Shown: piece by piece, positions 1 to 11,486 of the stretch | How the letters are laid out: each line of letters starts with the position of its first letter | How positions within the stretch are numbered: position 1 is the stretch's first letter | DNA from: Sphaerolaimus hirsutus | Taxonomy: Eukaryota; Nematoda; Chromadorea; Monhysterida; Sphaerolaimidae | DNA: 64,000 nt | Direction: 5' to 3' | Assembly (NCBI GenBank): GCA_964036195.1 | Contig: OZ038450.1 | Span: 26,910,794 to 26,974,793 of the forward strand | Notes under the pieces: generated by a model | The model's input: only the letters and a program-made list of their open reading frames with translations | Told to the model about the DNA's origin: nothing | The model's database searches: none | Position numbers and translations under genes: made by a program

Positions 1-1215
1 GGGAGTCAACCGCTACGACTACTTTTGATTTTGGATTAGAATGCTCAAACTGCATCGTGTCTATGTGCAACACATCAAAGGGTTGGCTAGGCGTTTCAAC
101 CTGGCCCAGTGGTCCGGGATGAAGGCGATGTCGTTTAAAGTGCATACAATCCGAACAGTGTTTGCAGAATGACAAAACATCTTCTTTCAAAGTCGGCCAT
201 GAAAAATATTCACATAGTAATTTTATTGTCTTTTCTTGGCCACCGTGACTTGCATAAATTCCCATATGCGCCTGTGCCGAACAAGCTTGTTGCCACGGTC
301 TTGGCGGCCAAATCGCAAACGAATTTTGGGTACCCGGGAGTGCAAAATAAAGTACACTTTCGATTAAAACTGCCCCGGGATAACTATCTGGATTATCTTC
401 CAGCTGTGAAGTCACCCTAGACAATTCTGGGTCGTTTAACTGAATTTGGCGCCAATCTATCTCAGAATGCAATGAAAGTAACTTCTTGCTGTGGGTATCG
501 GTGGGTATATTGTAGCCATCTGCCACTCTAATCCCTGCTAGCCCTCTGATCAACTTAGAAGGTTTATCCAACTCATTTTCACCAAATTGTTCCTCTACGA
601 TTGGGTTCCTAGAAAGTGTGTCTGCTACACAGTTAAATTTTCCAGAACTATGTATGAACTGTGCCACTTTGTCACTCACAAAGAGTGCCCAACGTTCTAA
701 TTTAGAATGCGATGCGCTTTTCAAAATTTGTTGTATACCACTATTATCCGTTATCACAATTAATTTCTGTCCTTCCACGTAATCAGCCAGGCGGCGGATT
801 GCCCAGGCTATACACAGGCTTTCAAGTTCTGCGGCTGAAAAATTTTTGTGTGGGTGTGAAAGTCGTTTAGAAATGAAAGAAATTGGGTGTAACAAATTGT
901 CATCGCCATACTGTGAGAGCACCGCTCCCAAAGCAACTGCACTCGCATCTGTTTCTAGGTAAAATGGCCGTCCGTCACGGTTGGGGTGAATTAACACAGG
1001 TGCGGTGGACAGACAATGTTTCAAAGTGGCCCATGAATCCAGCATCTCGTCAGTCCAGGTGAATGAGGTAGTACCGTGTTTTGCAACATGTCCCTTAAGC
1101 ACAGCGTACAGCGGTGCTGCGATACGGCTGAAGCTCGGAATAAAATGAGAATAGTATACGCATTTTCCCAAAAATCTGCGTAAATCCTGTTTGCTATGTA
1201 CTTTAGGTTGATCTG
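1..1215 (-). pseudogene. Ty3/gypsy pol continuation: RNase H and start of integrase, out of frame
   Basis: This is the downstream part of the retroelement whose main ORF ends at 1216. Read on the minus strand in another frame, it encodes the connection domain (motif QDLRRFLGKCVYYSHFIPSF) and RNase H (ETDASAVALGAVLSQ, AAELESLCIAWAIRR, VITDNSGIQ, NCVADTLSR). At 1-170 comes the end of the integrase zinc finger (CKHCSDCMHFK) and the start of the catalytic core (PFDVLHIDTM). The reading frame changes near 1285-1295, where the palm/thumb of the RT passes from the ORF into this frame, so the copy is probably inactive. The element runs off the left edge, so its 3' LTR is not visible. Confidence 0.85.
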
Positions 1216-4200
1216 TCATAGCGGCTGTGCGGGACGGGGCCGGTGAAATGCCTTCTGCGCTGATCTGGTGCACAAATATTTCAAAGTTGAAGTGAAAAAA
1301 TGGCACTTTCCGGGCTGCATTTTCAAGTTAGCCCAGCGCAAACGACCAAAAAGTCTGCGTAAATGTTCCAAGTGTTCCTCCACGGTGTCACTAGAACACA
1401 AAATGTCATCAATATAAGCCCGTATCCATGCCCTCGTGAGGTCCTCGTTGAGATCGACGAGCATCAGGTTGACGAGCCTCTGGAAAGTAGCGCCAGCGTT
1501 GCAGGTACCGAACGGCATTCTCGTATATCTGTACTGTCCCAAGCTGCAGACAAAGCTGGTTTTCTCCTTGGAGTCCTCGTCAGCCAGCGGTACATTGTAA
1601 TAGCCGTGCCTGATGTCAATAGCTGTAAAAATTTTCCGCCCAGAGAACTCTGCCAAAATTTCTCCAATGCGAGGCAACGGGTATGAGTCTATTTTCGTTA
1701 TCAAATTAACCATTTTAAAATCGACACAGAATCGAAAATTGTCGGGCCCCTTCGGAGCTATTGTGATCGGTGACGCCCAGGGCCCATCTGACCTTTCAAT
1801 GATACCCTCTTGCAACAAGCTGCGAATTGTCTTTTGGATAAATTCCCGCTTATTCGGGGGTTCATACCGCGGGGCCTGTTTGATAGGTGGATGTTCTGGA
1901 TCTGTTAAAATTACGTGTTTCACTAAAGGTGTCTTGCCCACGTCGTACTCTCCACAGCTAAACACATCATTAAACTCACACAATAAATTTTGAAAATCGG
2001 TATTTTGCTGTTCTGTCAGTTCAATGCGATTCAGTGTGGATAAATGCTTCAAAATGTATTCATATCTTTCTGTTAAAGTAGGTTTTTCAATTTTCTCGTT
2101 GGTCACATCTGGCGGCGTTGGTAAATTTATCGCACCCAATAAATTCCCCTCACTCTTGACCAAAAATGCCCCAAATGCTGCTGCGATTTTTGGTGATGCA
2201 AAAAGTGCTGCAAAATTGCGTCCAGGTGTGAAAATGTGCTCCGCCGGTAACACCTCTACCTTGGCAATTATTGTGTTTTCAGGAAGCAGTATGGGTGTGT
2301 CAGTTGAATTGAAAAATGTCAAATTTCCCTTTAATGAGTTGCCAATTTTGATTGAAGTGTTGTACATGCTCACGTTAAAGGTATTTTCCACTTCTGTGTT
2401 GCTGTACAACAGAACACTTTGACGCCATAATTCCGGTGAAATTTTATTAGGCTTTCGCGGCAAAGTAACGTTGAACGAAGCCGCGCCTTTAGATGGTATA
2501 TATAGTGGTCTCACATTTCTGACCCAAGCCGAGCATTTTTCATGAAATTGTTGTTGCAATCGTGTCAATTGTTCCGCCGCCACTTTGTCACCGGGTTGGT
2601 GAACTTCTGCCTCTTTATCTAATGCCAGGGGAATCAACCAGGACATTTTCAAAAACGGCATAACATCAGTGCCAACCAAAATTTCTGTTATTGCCGCTTC
2701 ATCCATATTTACTAATGAAACTGTCAAAACTCTGCGTGCTACTTTATCAACTGGCAAAATATGTTCAAGATATAGCGGAATTTCCGACAATGATCCAGTT
2801 TGTGTATGGCCAGTGACCATGTGGAGTTGCAGTATTGTGGGGCGCATGTATTTTTCAATGTCTAAACCCGACTTTAGAGAAATTTCCCGTAAAACTTTGA
2901 TGGGGATTATGGTGCGTGAACACCCAGAATCTAACATCACCTTGCATGGTATGCCTTCAATTAACATAGTAGCGTAAACCTGTGGGCCATTTGCTGGCTG
3001 CAGCTTAATGCAAGCTAGTTGTCTATCTCCGATTACTGTGCAAGCTGTCAAATGCGTACTTTCATCAGTAGTTCCAAAATCATTTGAAATTGAAGTCGAT
3101 GAAAAAGAAACATTAGCTGGCACCACAAAAGGCTTCAAATCACAAATTTTGGCTGAGTGAAAATGTTTCAAGTGCCGATCACGAACATCATTCTCTTCAA
3201 ACGTCAGCGGAGGTGGTCGGGAAAAACTGGCCAAACATTTCGGCCACTCGGTTGTCTCCGTTTTCTGAATGTTGTGCGAGGGCGTGTGTAACCAAAAATT
3301 TCGCTGCCAACTTTCCCACGCACCTGGGTCATTTTCAAACATCTCAGCCACGCGATGGCGAAATTCGGTGCAGTACACATCCCATGGCTCCGTCATATCT
3401 GTCAATTCACCATTTTCCATATCTGTTGAAACGGCGGCTATCAATTCAGTACTCCCACTGCCCGCTGCGCACATACCCATTTTAGCGTTAACATTAGATG
3501 ATTTCGGCAAAGATTGCTCTGACGTGTGTGGGGGTCCAAAACGTTTTACAACCCCATACCCCTCTGAGCAGGGGGTTTTAGTTGTCAGAACTTGTTTCTC
3601 GGTATTCATTTGTTGCTGGCGTTGCGTCAAACGACACTGGCTTACTCTGTGTCCAGAATGATTTTGGAGCGGACACCAGGGGTCTGACTGCGCAGTTTCT
3701 GTCAGAAATTGTTTGAAAGTTGCCCGGGGTGCTATAGTGCTACTAGCATTTGCAGTTGACGTCCTCATGTTTCGGGAATTCGGTATTTTAACATCTCGAA
3801 AATACTCATCAATTAATTTGACAATTTTAGAAAACGGCAAGTTATGCGTCTTAGAGAGGTTGCGGAAGTTCATCATCACATGTCTGTCAAAACGTGCATC
3901 ATCGTAGCGTGCCCAAATTTTTGTAGCTACCAGACGGTCAATTTTAGATCGGTCAAAGTCAACGGTCTCACGTAGCTCCGTAGGCATTTTGGAAAGCAGT
4001 CTCAGGTAGTAATCCATCATTGTCTCGGTTTTGTACATGCTCGCTGACTCCCATTCCAAGTAGGTATAAAGTTTGTCAGTTCGTTTGAAAACAGCCGGCA
4101 ACTCAGACAAAACCTTTTCCTTGTTCACCAGATCCTCAGGCTGGCAAAGTACAGTCAAAACCTTGTGAGCTTCTCCAACTAATTTTGTGCTAAAGACCTC

Positions 4201-5319
4201 TATCCAAAATTGATTGTGCAAGGATTTGTCAGGCAATGACATAGCCGCAACCTCGCAAAAACGTTGCCATTCCGCAAAACCAATGACGTCAGTTTTACCC
4301 TTATACTGCGGAATTTTGTCCATGACGTGGGGCTTCGCCAGCAGCCAGTACTGCAGGTGGTCTGTAGTCACATTTCGAGGTTCCGTGAGTAAAGCTAACT
4401 TAGACAATTCGTGTTGGCGCCATGGATCCTTTGAAGATACAGTGTCCGAATCGAATGCGCGCAGCATACTGTCCACCTTCACTTTTTCCGCAACGTTGAC
4501 CGGCAGTGACGTTTTTGCACTCTCAAATGTCTGCTGGGTAGGCTTGTCAGCTGGCACCAAAGTGGTTGATTTCAGCTGGTTCTGCTTCCGGTCCTGGTTT
4601 CCCGCCCGTAAAGCTTCAAACCTGGCTTGTAAATGTTCAAATGCCTCCGCCAGGGAGTCCTCAGTGTCCGGTGTTTCCTGTGCAATTGATTCATTCCCCC
4701 CTTTACTGTGAAGCATGCGTTTTTCCGCTTGAACAAAATTGCGTTGTGTTTCGTGTGCATCAAATTCCGAAGTAGTGTGGCGAGCTATATCCCAATGATA
4801 GTAAGTATTGCGTGAAATGTCATAAAATATAGCGTCTGATTTGTTTGGTAATTCTTCCAACGTGGTCATGTCGATGTAGTGTGCTTTTTCCACTGGCGCC
4901 AGTTCGGGCAACAGTGGTATATACGCGCGCGCGCAATACTTCACGAAAGGTGCCTCCGAAGTCATCGTGTTCAAGCCCGCGCGCGTGTACCCCGTGCTCA
5001 TCGGTGTCAACAAATGTCGAACATTTACCGTTGGTGCGCGGAACGTTATAGGTTCAGTCTGCGGAATCGTAGAATTGCGGAACACCCTGGGTCTGCCCGG
5101 AGTGTGAAACGTGTCAAAAACATGCCGTGGCGGTTGTGTAGTGCCTCTCCGTAAATTATCATCTTGAAATTGACGCTGTAGTTCCGGATGCCACGTTGAA
5201 TTAGGCAACACATTAGTAGGGTGTGCGCGGGTGTGCCTAGGCGGCGTAGTCATAATGACAAAATCGAAAAACAAACCGACAAATAAAATAAACTGGCACG
5301 GCTTAGACAGTGTCAACAT
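1216..5319 (-). CDS. Ty3/gypsy retrotransposon gag-protease-RT polyprotein (frameshifted copy)
   Basis: The 1,367-aa ORF is the front part of an LTR-retrotransposon polyprotein. The first 540 residues are gag-like, with a capsid-type helical region (GFAEWQRFCEVAAMSLPDKS onward). A decayed zinc knuckle (C-x5-H-S-G-H-x4-C) follows at about 545-560. An aspartic protease has its active site DSG at 797-799 inside CKVMLDSGCSRTIIP. The RT (about 1125-1345) shows FRFCVDFKMVN, FTAIDIRHGYYNVPL, RYTRMPFGTCNAGATFQR and catalytic YIDD at 1302-1305. Gag and pol share one frame. The last 20 residues are out of frame relative to other RTs, and the true continuation lies in a shifted frame at 1-1215. Start ATG 5319; a second in-frame ATG lies 22 codons downstream and could be the real start. 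Confident as a Ty3/gypsy-class element; the family was not determined. Confidence 0.9.
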   Translation of the reverse strand: MLTLSKPCQFILFVGLFFDFVIMTTPPRHTRAHPTNVLPNSTWHPELQRQFQDDNLRRGTTQPPRHVFDTFHTPGRPRVFRNSTIPQTEPITFRAPTVNVRHLLTPMSTGYTRAGLNTMTSEAPFVKYCARAYIPLLPELAPVEKAHYIDMTTLEELPNKSDAIFYDISRNTYYHWDIARHTTSEFDAHETQRNFVQAEKRMLHSKGGNESIAQETPDTEDSLAEAFEHLQARFEALRAGNQDRKQNQLKSTTLVPADKPTQQTFESAKTSLPVNVAEKVKVDSMLRAFDSDTVSSKDPWRQHELSKLALLTEPRNVTTDHLQYWLLAKPHVMDKIPQYKGKTDVIGFAEWQRFCEVAAMSLPDKSLHNQFWIEVFSTKLVGEAHKVLTVLCQPEDLVNKEKVLSELPAVFKRTDKLYTYLEWESASMYKTETMMDYYLRLLSKMPTELRETVDFDRSKIDRLVATKIWARYDDARFDRHVMMNFRNLSKTHNLPFSKIVKLIDEYFRDVKIPNSRNMRTSTANASSTIAPRATFKQFLTETAQSDPWCPLQNHSGHRVSQCRLTQRQQQMNTEKQVLTTKTPCSEGYGVVKRFGPPHTSEQSLPKSSNVNAKMGMCAAGSGSTELIAAVSTDMENGELTDMTEPWDVYCTEFRHRVAEMFENDPGAWESWQRNFWLHTPSHNIQKTETTEWPKCLASFSRPPPLTFEENDVRDRHLKHFHSAKICDLKPFVVPANVSFSSTSISNDFGTTDESTHLTACTVIGDRQLACIKLQPANGPQVYATMLIEGIPCKVMLDSGCSRTIIPIKVLREISLKSGLDIEKYMRPTILQLHMVTGHTQTGSLSEIPLYLEHILPVDKVARRVLTVSLVNMDEAAITEILVGTDVMPFLKMSWLIPLALDKEAEVHQPGDKVAAEQLTRLQQQFHEKCSAWVRNVRPLYIPSKGAASFNVTLPRKPNKISPELWRQSVLLYSNTEVENTFNVSMYNTSIKIGNSLKGNLTFFNSTDTPILLPENTIIAKVEVLPAEHIFTPGRNFAALFASPKIAAAFGAFLVKSEGNLLGAINLPTPPDVTNEKIEKPTLTERYEYILKHLSTLNRIELTEQQNTDFQNLLCEFNDVFSCGEYDVGKTPLVKHVILTDPEHPPIKQAPRYEPPNKREFIQKTIRSLLQEGIIERSDGPWASPITIAPKGPDNFRFCVDFKMVNLITKIDSYPLPRIGEILAEFSGRKIFTAIDIRHGYYNVPLADEDSKEKTSFVCSLGQYRYTRMPFGTCNAGATFQRLVNLMLVDLNEDLTRAWIRAYIDDILCSSDTVEEHLEHLRRLFGRLRWANLKMQPGKCHFFTSTLKYLCTRSAQKAFHRPRPAQPL

Positions 5320-5690
5320 TAACTCTGAATTATGTAAAATGGTAGATATTCAGATTAGAACTGTCATTGTGTCAGCGGATGACAGGAAACTTGACAGCGG
5401 ACGACGGCAAAGTTGTCAGCGGATGACAGCGTAATTGTCAGCGGATGACAGCAGAATTTGTCAGCGGATGACAATAGAATTGGGATGAATTTTGGATGGA
5501 CGTTAGAACGAAACAAATCTCCAATAGTGTGAGGCTTTTTTGGGGAAAGCCCACAAGCACGTCCACCAATAAAAGATCAGAAGTGGAGAATGTTTATTGC
5601 TTTGTTCATTGTACCGTCACGAGTAGTCGAACCCCACAGCTAAATATCAAAGAAACAGGAAAATACACACAAGCACATATCCAACATGGT
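5320..5690. repeat. Leader of the Ty3-like element with five short tandem repeats
   Basis: Positions 5368-5480 hold five copies of a 22-23 bp repeat whose core GTCAGCGGATGACA is itself an imperfect palindrome (TGTCA-5 nt-TGACA). It lies just upstream of the gag ORF when read on the minus strand, where an LTR end and leader are expected. The rest (5481-5690) has an AATAAA on the plus strand and no recognisable gene. I could not place an LTR border or a primer-binding site. Confidence 0.6.
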
Positions 5691-6220
5691 GCTCTAGCTC
5701 AATGCTGCTTTAAGTTGTGATCATGAAACTTTGGCTAGTGTAAGCCACCAGTGTTGGCAATGTGCTGATAGTATTCAACACTTTCATCAACATCATTGCT
5801 ATTAAGGTAAAATGAATATGCAGATCAGGGTGATGTGCAAGAAACGTGGTAACCGCGATGGATGTTTTGGATCATCTGAAATCATGTTGTATTGCAGTGA
5901 TTTTAATGTTGTTTTGAAATGTGCAGTAAATTATTATGTCAATTAAATTTCATTTGTGTTTCATTAATTATCTGTAGTGGACACATTACCTGTGTTCAAC
6001 AGCAGTGTGCATGAAAAACGTTTCCTGTATTCACCTGTATTGACCAACCGTAGAGGCAGAATGATGAATTTGGTAGTGAGAGTAGTGCCAGTAATGGCAA
6101 TATGGACTAGGCTTATGATATCATAGCTAATGTTGTTTAGTGCTGGCACATTGCCAACACTGGTGGCTTACACTAGCCAAAGTTTCATGATCACAACTTA
6201 AAGCAGCGTTGAGCTAGAGT
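5691..6220. mobile_element. Inverted-repeat element, about 530 bp, non-coding
   Basis: The first roughly 84 bases (from CTCTAGCTCAA near 5692 to about 5775) reappear as reverse complement at about 6131-6219, ending TTGAGCTAGAG. The centre is AT-rich and encodes nothing recognisable. The arms are nearly perfect, so the insertion is fairly young. No target duplication could be fixed with confidence; the family is unassigned. Confidence 0.75.
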
Positions 6221-6678
6221 ACCATTTGTACATCAGTACAAAATGACCGAAATTGTAACCCCCACAGTTCCGCAGTGGGTGGAGCTAGAGGGGTGAAATT
6301 TTGGGTGAAAACTCAAAACACCTGATATATTAACGTGTTAAAATTTTATAACCGTAGCTTACCCCTAGCGCGAATGGCGAGCACTGCCCGGGGACTTTTC
6401 AGCCCGACCATGTACATTGGATACATGATGTACATCATCCCGGATGGGGGTATTTCGAGGGGGGCGGGGCTTATTATTTCACCAGTCCATTTTGAGGGGA
6501 GTTAATTCAAGGGGGGGGGGGGTAATTCAAGGGGGGGGTTAATTCAAGGGGGGGGGGGTTAATTCAAGGTGATAAGGTATACTTAAATGTCAAAACTTAA
6601 ATTGTCAAATCCACCTTGAGATGTGCATGCCATATTGAATTTCTTTTTTGTACCATTTTAAAATATGAATACATTATG
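6221..6678. repeat. MITE debris with G-runs
   Basis: No gene is seen. From about 6435 to 6560 it carries the interior signature of the CCGTATTTCC family (GGGGGTATTTCGAGG followed by GTTAATTCAAGGGGG blocks), without clear ends. Part of it, beginning TGTACATCAT, resembles 32700-32809. Confidence 0.5.
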
Positions 6679-7108
6679 TACCGTATTACCTCGAAATACC
6701 CCCAGGGGGTTTATTATTTTGCCAGCAAAATTTGAGGGGGGGGTAATTCGAGGGGGGGTTTATTTCGAGGGGGGTCTATTATTTCGCCAGAAAGTATCGG
6801 AAATTCTCCATGCGCAGAGGTAGAAAACTCGAACAATCACATAGATTTATATGTGTTTATAGGCATATATTACTGTATATACACAAAAACCCTTCCCTAA
6901 CGTCACTTAATCATCAGTTTGGACGTGTGTTCTGCATTGTACATATCACAAACTGCGGTATTTGTCATGTACGTTCATGTTACACTCAATTTTAGGGGGG
7001 TATTTCGAGGGGGGGGGGGTTTATTATTTCCTCAGCCGAAATTTAGGCGGGGTATTTCAAGGGGCTGGTTAATTCAAGGGGGGGGGGATAATTCGAGGTA
7101 ATACGGTA
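6679..7108. mobile_element. TA-flanked MITE of the CCGTATTACC/CCGTATTTCC family
   Basis: It begins TA-CCGTATTACCTCGAAATACC and ends in the inverse, CGAGGTAATACGG-TA. The TA at each end fits a Tc1/mariner-like TA target duplication. It is non-coding; long C or G runs lie next to the ends. The variant with ATTACC instead of ATTTCC at the tip recurs at 17128-17554. Confidence 0.8.
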
Positions 7109-8529
7109 CATAAATATTTACATACCATAGATGCTTATCTTATCTTGTTTAGTTTAACTGGATTAATGTGAATTCAACCAGGCTTGCTGCTCCCGATTTC
7201 GGTGTGTGAAAAATCGTGTGAATTTAGGAGCGTGTTAAATATTTACATTTGTCGGGCACAATTTCTTGCATTTGTTTATTATGTGTAGAAAATCACACAC
7301 AAAAAATAATGGTACATAAGGCACGTGTTAAAAAGCTGGGTTCGCGTAGGGGTGACATGAAACATGAAATTAACACATTTTCAATTTTCTATATTATAGT
7401 GTGAAAGCCACACTTCACCGAAAATGTTACATTCACCCAGTGTGTGAATTTTTCCCCCGACAAATCAATATCCCTTACGTGTAAATAATATTCACACAAA
7501 AATTTTTTTTGGCGCGCCTGTTGTATGTTACTCAATAATCAACTTGTGTTGCCAAAACCCATTCATGTGTGATTTTTTTTGTGTGTTATTGACCTCCCAG
7601 GCAAAATAAACAGATGGTGGACGATCTAAAAATAGCTGTAATTATCGGGAGTATTTATGTGTGTGATGTGTGAATGTGAGAATGTGTGAATTCTGCTGCA
7701 ACGCTGCATTCAACCGCGTCACTGAAAATAACACAAAAACTCAAAAAAAACTTTTCTGTGTTTCCGTGTTTCTGTGTTCCCCAAAAAAAACTCATTTGAG
7801 TTTTGAGTTTTTCAAAATTTTTGAGTTTCCATGTTTCTGTGTAAAACAAAAACACAGAAACTCAATGAGTTCCTCTGTTTAATTTCTGTGTTTTTTTCCA
7901 TCGTTGGTGTTGACACCCCAGAGTAGAAATATCGCTGCCCCCCCCTGCATATATAGCTGATTTTGGCTACACTGAAAGTGAAGCACCCTTAGAAGTTTTT
8001 GTTTGCCTTTTTTGCAGTTCCCTTGAACTGCATAGCTGAGAGTTGGCATGGTGCCAACATTTCACATCTGTACTATATTGAACACTGCCATAACGTCTGG
8101 CCGATATCTTTCTGATCACCGGCTGCAAGTGATAGCTAAAATGATGGCAGATAGCAGTGAGCATTATATAGCCAGCAGAGTCATTCGCTTTAGAAGGCCC
8201 CACTCACTTCTGAGGGGTTCCTTCTGTGTATACTGTGATCTGCAGTAGCACTGGTGTCTTCAGTAGGTATTTTATCCACCATTCTTTGAAAATAAAATAA
8301 AAACATAAAGACTTTTTTCCATGCAAATTTTGACTTTGGACAGCCACCGAAAATCAGCGATGCATTGATTTAGCTGAAAATCGACATGCTGCACAAAGAC
8401 ACCTTTATTTAGGACATGGTATACTGGGTAAACACCAACAGCTGTCACATTTCAAATGGGAGGACAGATAAAAAATTTGCTCCCATCCATGAACATAAAG
8501 ACATATTTCCCATAGTGTATGTGCACGCG
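7109..8529. other. Intergenic; AT-rich repeats, no gene seen
   Basis: Positions 7190-7500 contain GTGTGAA motifs in both orientations and look like part of an old inverted-repeat element. Positions 7728-7905 carry tandem variants of AAACACAGAAACTCA, ending in CCATCGTTG, the tip of the hAT-like family seen at 13527-15101; no matching left tip was found. Positions 7906-8529 show nothing I can support. Confidence 0.45.
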
Positions 8530-8538
8530 TCATATAAC

Positions 8539-10074
8539 GAGTCTGCACCGCTCGGCATCTAAACCTGCATGGCATCTGGACCCGCGTGGCATGGATTTCT
8601 GCCTGCATGGCATCTAGACCCGCGTGGCATCTATCGTCCCATAGATGCCAAGCAGGCTACATGCTGTGTGGTTGTAGATGCCAAGCGGGCTGAACCCCCC
8701 CCCACACATACACATCCACGAGACAGTCTCATGGCCTCTGTGCCTCAAAATGGTGTCCCAAAATGAATTCTGACAAAAAATGTTGTTGTTTTTTTCAAAA
8801 ATTCATGCTGAACCTTTACTTGCACAGCGGAAATATTACTTGCTGAACCCTGCAACTTATTGTTATAGGAGTACATGTGTTTATCCAGTCCAGTGTCATG
8901 TGCACAAAAAATATGAATTCAAAATGTGTAAAAATTTCAATGTTTTTCCCAATTATTGTTTTCAGATGTCAAGTGTCTCTGAATTTTTTTATTTAAATGC
9001 AAATATGAGTACTGTTTGAAATGGGGAAGAAGAATAGATAAATACATGCATGCCCATGCAAATTCATACATACAATTCTTTAGTAACCCTGTAAGAGTGG
9101 CTACAAGAATAAATTTTTATCAAGCCATTTTTTGGTAGGAATTGCATTTTGGGACACCATGCATGTAAAAAGCCTCAGTGTTAAGGGGCAACACTCAAAT
9201 TGATCTGGGTAGTGTGGTGAGATATGCATTGAATATTGTGTACATGGTGTCTTAGAAATAGATGGTCAAATGATATTATTTTAACAGATTTTTTGGGATC
9301 ATATTTAATTTTATTTTCTCAAAATCAGCCAATTTGAAATGTGAAATTGAAATAAAATATTGATCAACATATTCAGTGTTGTGTTCATCCAATACTGTGT
9401 TTGATTGAAATTTAGCCATATGCACTAAACTGGGAAACTAGGAATCCACTAATGTAGGCCACCCTGTAAATGAGTAAAAATTCCATGTGAACACTGCTGG
9501 AACTCAATGTTGAAAGCCACTTGAACAGGGTGACCCAATACACATGGAAGTTTACAAAGCTGTTTCCAAAAATGATCAATCAATTTGAGTGTTGCCCCTT
9601 AACACTGAGGCTTTTTACATGCACTGTGTCCCAAAATGCAATTCCCACAAAAAAATGGCTTGATAAAAATTTATTCTAGTAGGCACTCTTACAGGGTTAC
9701 TAAAGAATTGTATTTATGAATTTACATGGGCATGCATGTATATACCCTTCTTCCCCATTTCAAATGGTACTCATATTTGCATTTAAATATAAAAATTCAG
9801 AGACACTTGACATCTGAAAATAATAATTGGGAAAAACATTGAAATTTTTACACATTTTGAATTCATATTTTTTGTGCACATGACACACTGGACATGTAGA
9901 CCCCCCCTGTCCGCTTGGCATCTGGCCCTGCCTGCGCGTTTGGTATCTATGCCACAGTCCGCTTGGCATCCAGCATTGGATAGATGCCAAGCAGGTCTAG
10001 ATGCCAAGCAGGCAGAAATCCATGCTATCCGGGTCCAGATGCCAAGCGGATTAGATGCCATTTAGGCCTGACCC
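8539..10074. mobile_element. Long-inverted-repeat transposon with 9-bp duplication, MULE-like
   Basis: TCATATAAC occurs at 8530-8538 and again at 10075-10083, a perfect 9-bp target duplication. The arms are about 500-650 bp: 8880-9205 matches the reverse complement of 9577-9897. The outer ends carry inverted clusters of the minisatellite-like motif TTGGCATCTAGACC. Long terminal repeats with a 9-bp duplication are the hallmark of Mutator-like elements; the assignment rests only on that. No transposase ORF is present, so the element is non-autonomous. Confidence 0.75.
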
Positions 10075-10083
10075 TCATATAAC

Positions 10084-10558
10084 CTCTCACTTTTTAATAA
10101 TTCTAATTGAAAAGCAAGTAAAAAGTTGATTATTATAATGGAAATATTACTCCCAGGGTGTTTATTCAGGTAACAAAGTACTGTATTTGCTTGATTTACC
10201 CATGTTAGACACATGAGGAAAAAATAATCCCCCTTGAATAATTCCCCCTCTTAATGCATATGATCAATTTGGTCCATCAAATTTGAACAAAAATGGCATG
10301 TTATTTGGCGAAAAAAGCATATTTCTTGATCATGGTATGACTTTATAGAAGTCGCTTATGTGCCAATCATTATACCTAATCATCACTACTCTAATTATCA
10401 CACTGTCAGTACACACATTGCAGCACTCATGCATTGCTATAACACTGTGTGCGTGTATGTTTCATGTAGCACTCTCATAAGAAAACATTCCCGACACTAC
10501 TGCGGCATTTCCCTTTAAGTGGGTGTGATGATTTCCCATAGCACATTCGCATTTTGCA
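10084..10558. other. Intergenic, no gene seen
   Basis: The sequence is AT-rich. A degraded stretch at 10180-10255 (CTTGATTTACCC ... TTGAATAATTCCCCC) resembles the related CTTGAATAATTCCCC repeat found at 25308, 33740, 34985 and 38640. Confidence 0.4.
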
Positions 10559-11456
10559 TACCGTATTTCCTCGAAATACCCCCCAGGGGCCAGATTTAAT
10601 ACTCCCTACAGATTTTTAGGGTAGGGCGTACGCCCGATAGATTTTTTAAAGTTCAGCCGCATCGACGCACATGCACCGAGAGCAAGGCGGTTTGTAAAAT
10701 ACACGAAACTATCCCTTAAGGTCGCCGATATTGCAATATGACGTATATCACTTCGATTTTGGCTCGGAAATCACGATTTCGTCATTTCTTGACCGTCTGC
10801 CAATTCGTTTTTTATTTTTTTTTGTCGGGCGGGTTACTCGCATAAGTCGCGCTTTTGTATGCTCGTGCATGCATTTCTTTCTTGTCGCTGCCCTCATGGT
10901 TTCGGTTGCAGACAGTGAACACTAAAAAAGTGACCACCTGACTACACAAAAGCGTGACCTATGCGAGTAACCCGCCCGACAAAATAAAATAAAAAACGAA
11001 TTGGCAGACGGTCAAAAAATGACGAAATCGTGATTTCCGAGCCAAAATCGAAGTGATATACGTCATATTGCAATATCGGCAACCTTAAAGGATGGTTTCG
11101 TATATTTTACGAACCGCCTTGCTCTCGGTGCATGTGCGTCGATGCGGCTAAACTTTAAAAAATCTGTCGGGCGTACGCCCTACCCTACAAATCTGTAGGG
11201 AGTATTAAATCTGGCCCCAGGGGTTTATTGTTTCAGAGTGAGAATTTTTATAGAAAAACGTGAAAAATGCAACAATAACCACCATTTTTAAGTTTTTACA
11301 GCCTTATATAAGGATGTAGATGGTATAAACGATGTTCTAACGTAACAGAGTAAGTGTTTTGAACGTCTGTTATGCAATACCCGGACCACAAATCCATGGT
11401 GCCCATTTTGAGGGGGGGTATTTTGAGGCGGGGGGGTATTTCGAGGAAATACTGTA
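10559..11456. mobile_element. TA-flanked CCGTATTTCC MITE interrupted by a fold-back element
   Basis: The left tip TACCGTATTTCCTCGAAATA starts at 10559 and the inverse tip ends at 11456 (TATTTCGAGGAAATACTGTA, one mismatch). The MITE is split by the fold-back at 10590-11214, which entered within its first 30 bp. Confidence 0.8.
10590..11214. mobile_element. 625-bp fold-back element with about 300-bp arms and 9-bp duplication, MULE-like
   Basis: CCCCAGGGG lies directly on both sides (10581-10589 and 11215-11223), a perfect 9-bp target duplication. The ends are CCAGATTTAATACTCCCTAC and its inverse. The two arms are almost the whole element and are about 90 percent or more complementary by eye, with a short centre near 10870-10950. 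No coding capacity. Its host is the MITE at 10559-11456. Confidence 0.85.
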
Positions 11457-11486
11457 GTCAAATTTGTGCAAACTGTGGCTCTAAGC

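Noticed and set aside
5620-5645. TGGGGTTCGACTACTCG on the minus strand as a tRNA primer-binding site
   Set aside because: The complementary tRNA 3' end would have an unusual sequence, and its position relative to an LTR end cannot be shown.
8539-10074. hAT or Tc1 origin for the long-inverted-repeat element
   Set aside because: The target duplication is 9 bp, not 8 bp or TA, and the arms are hundreds of bases long.
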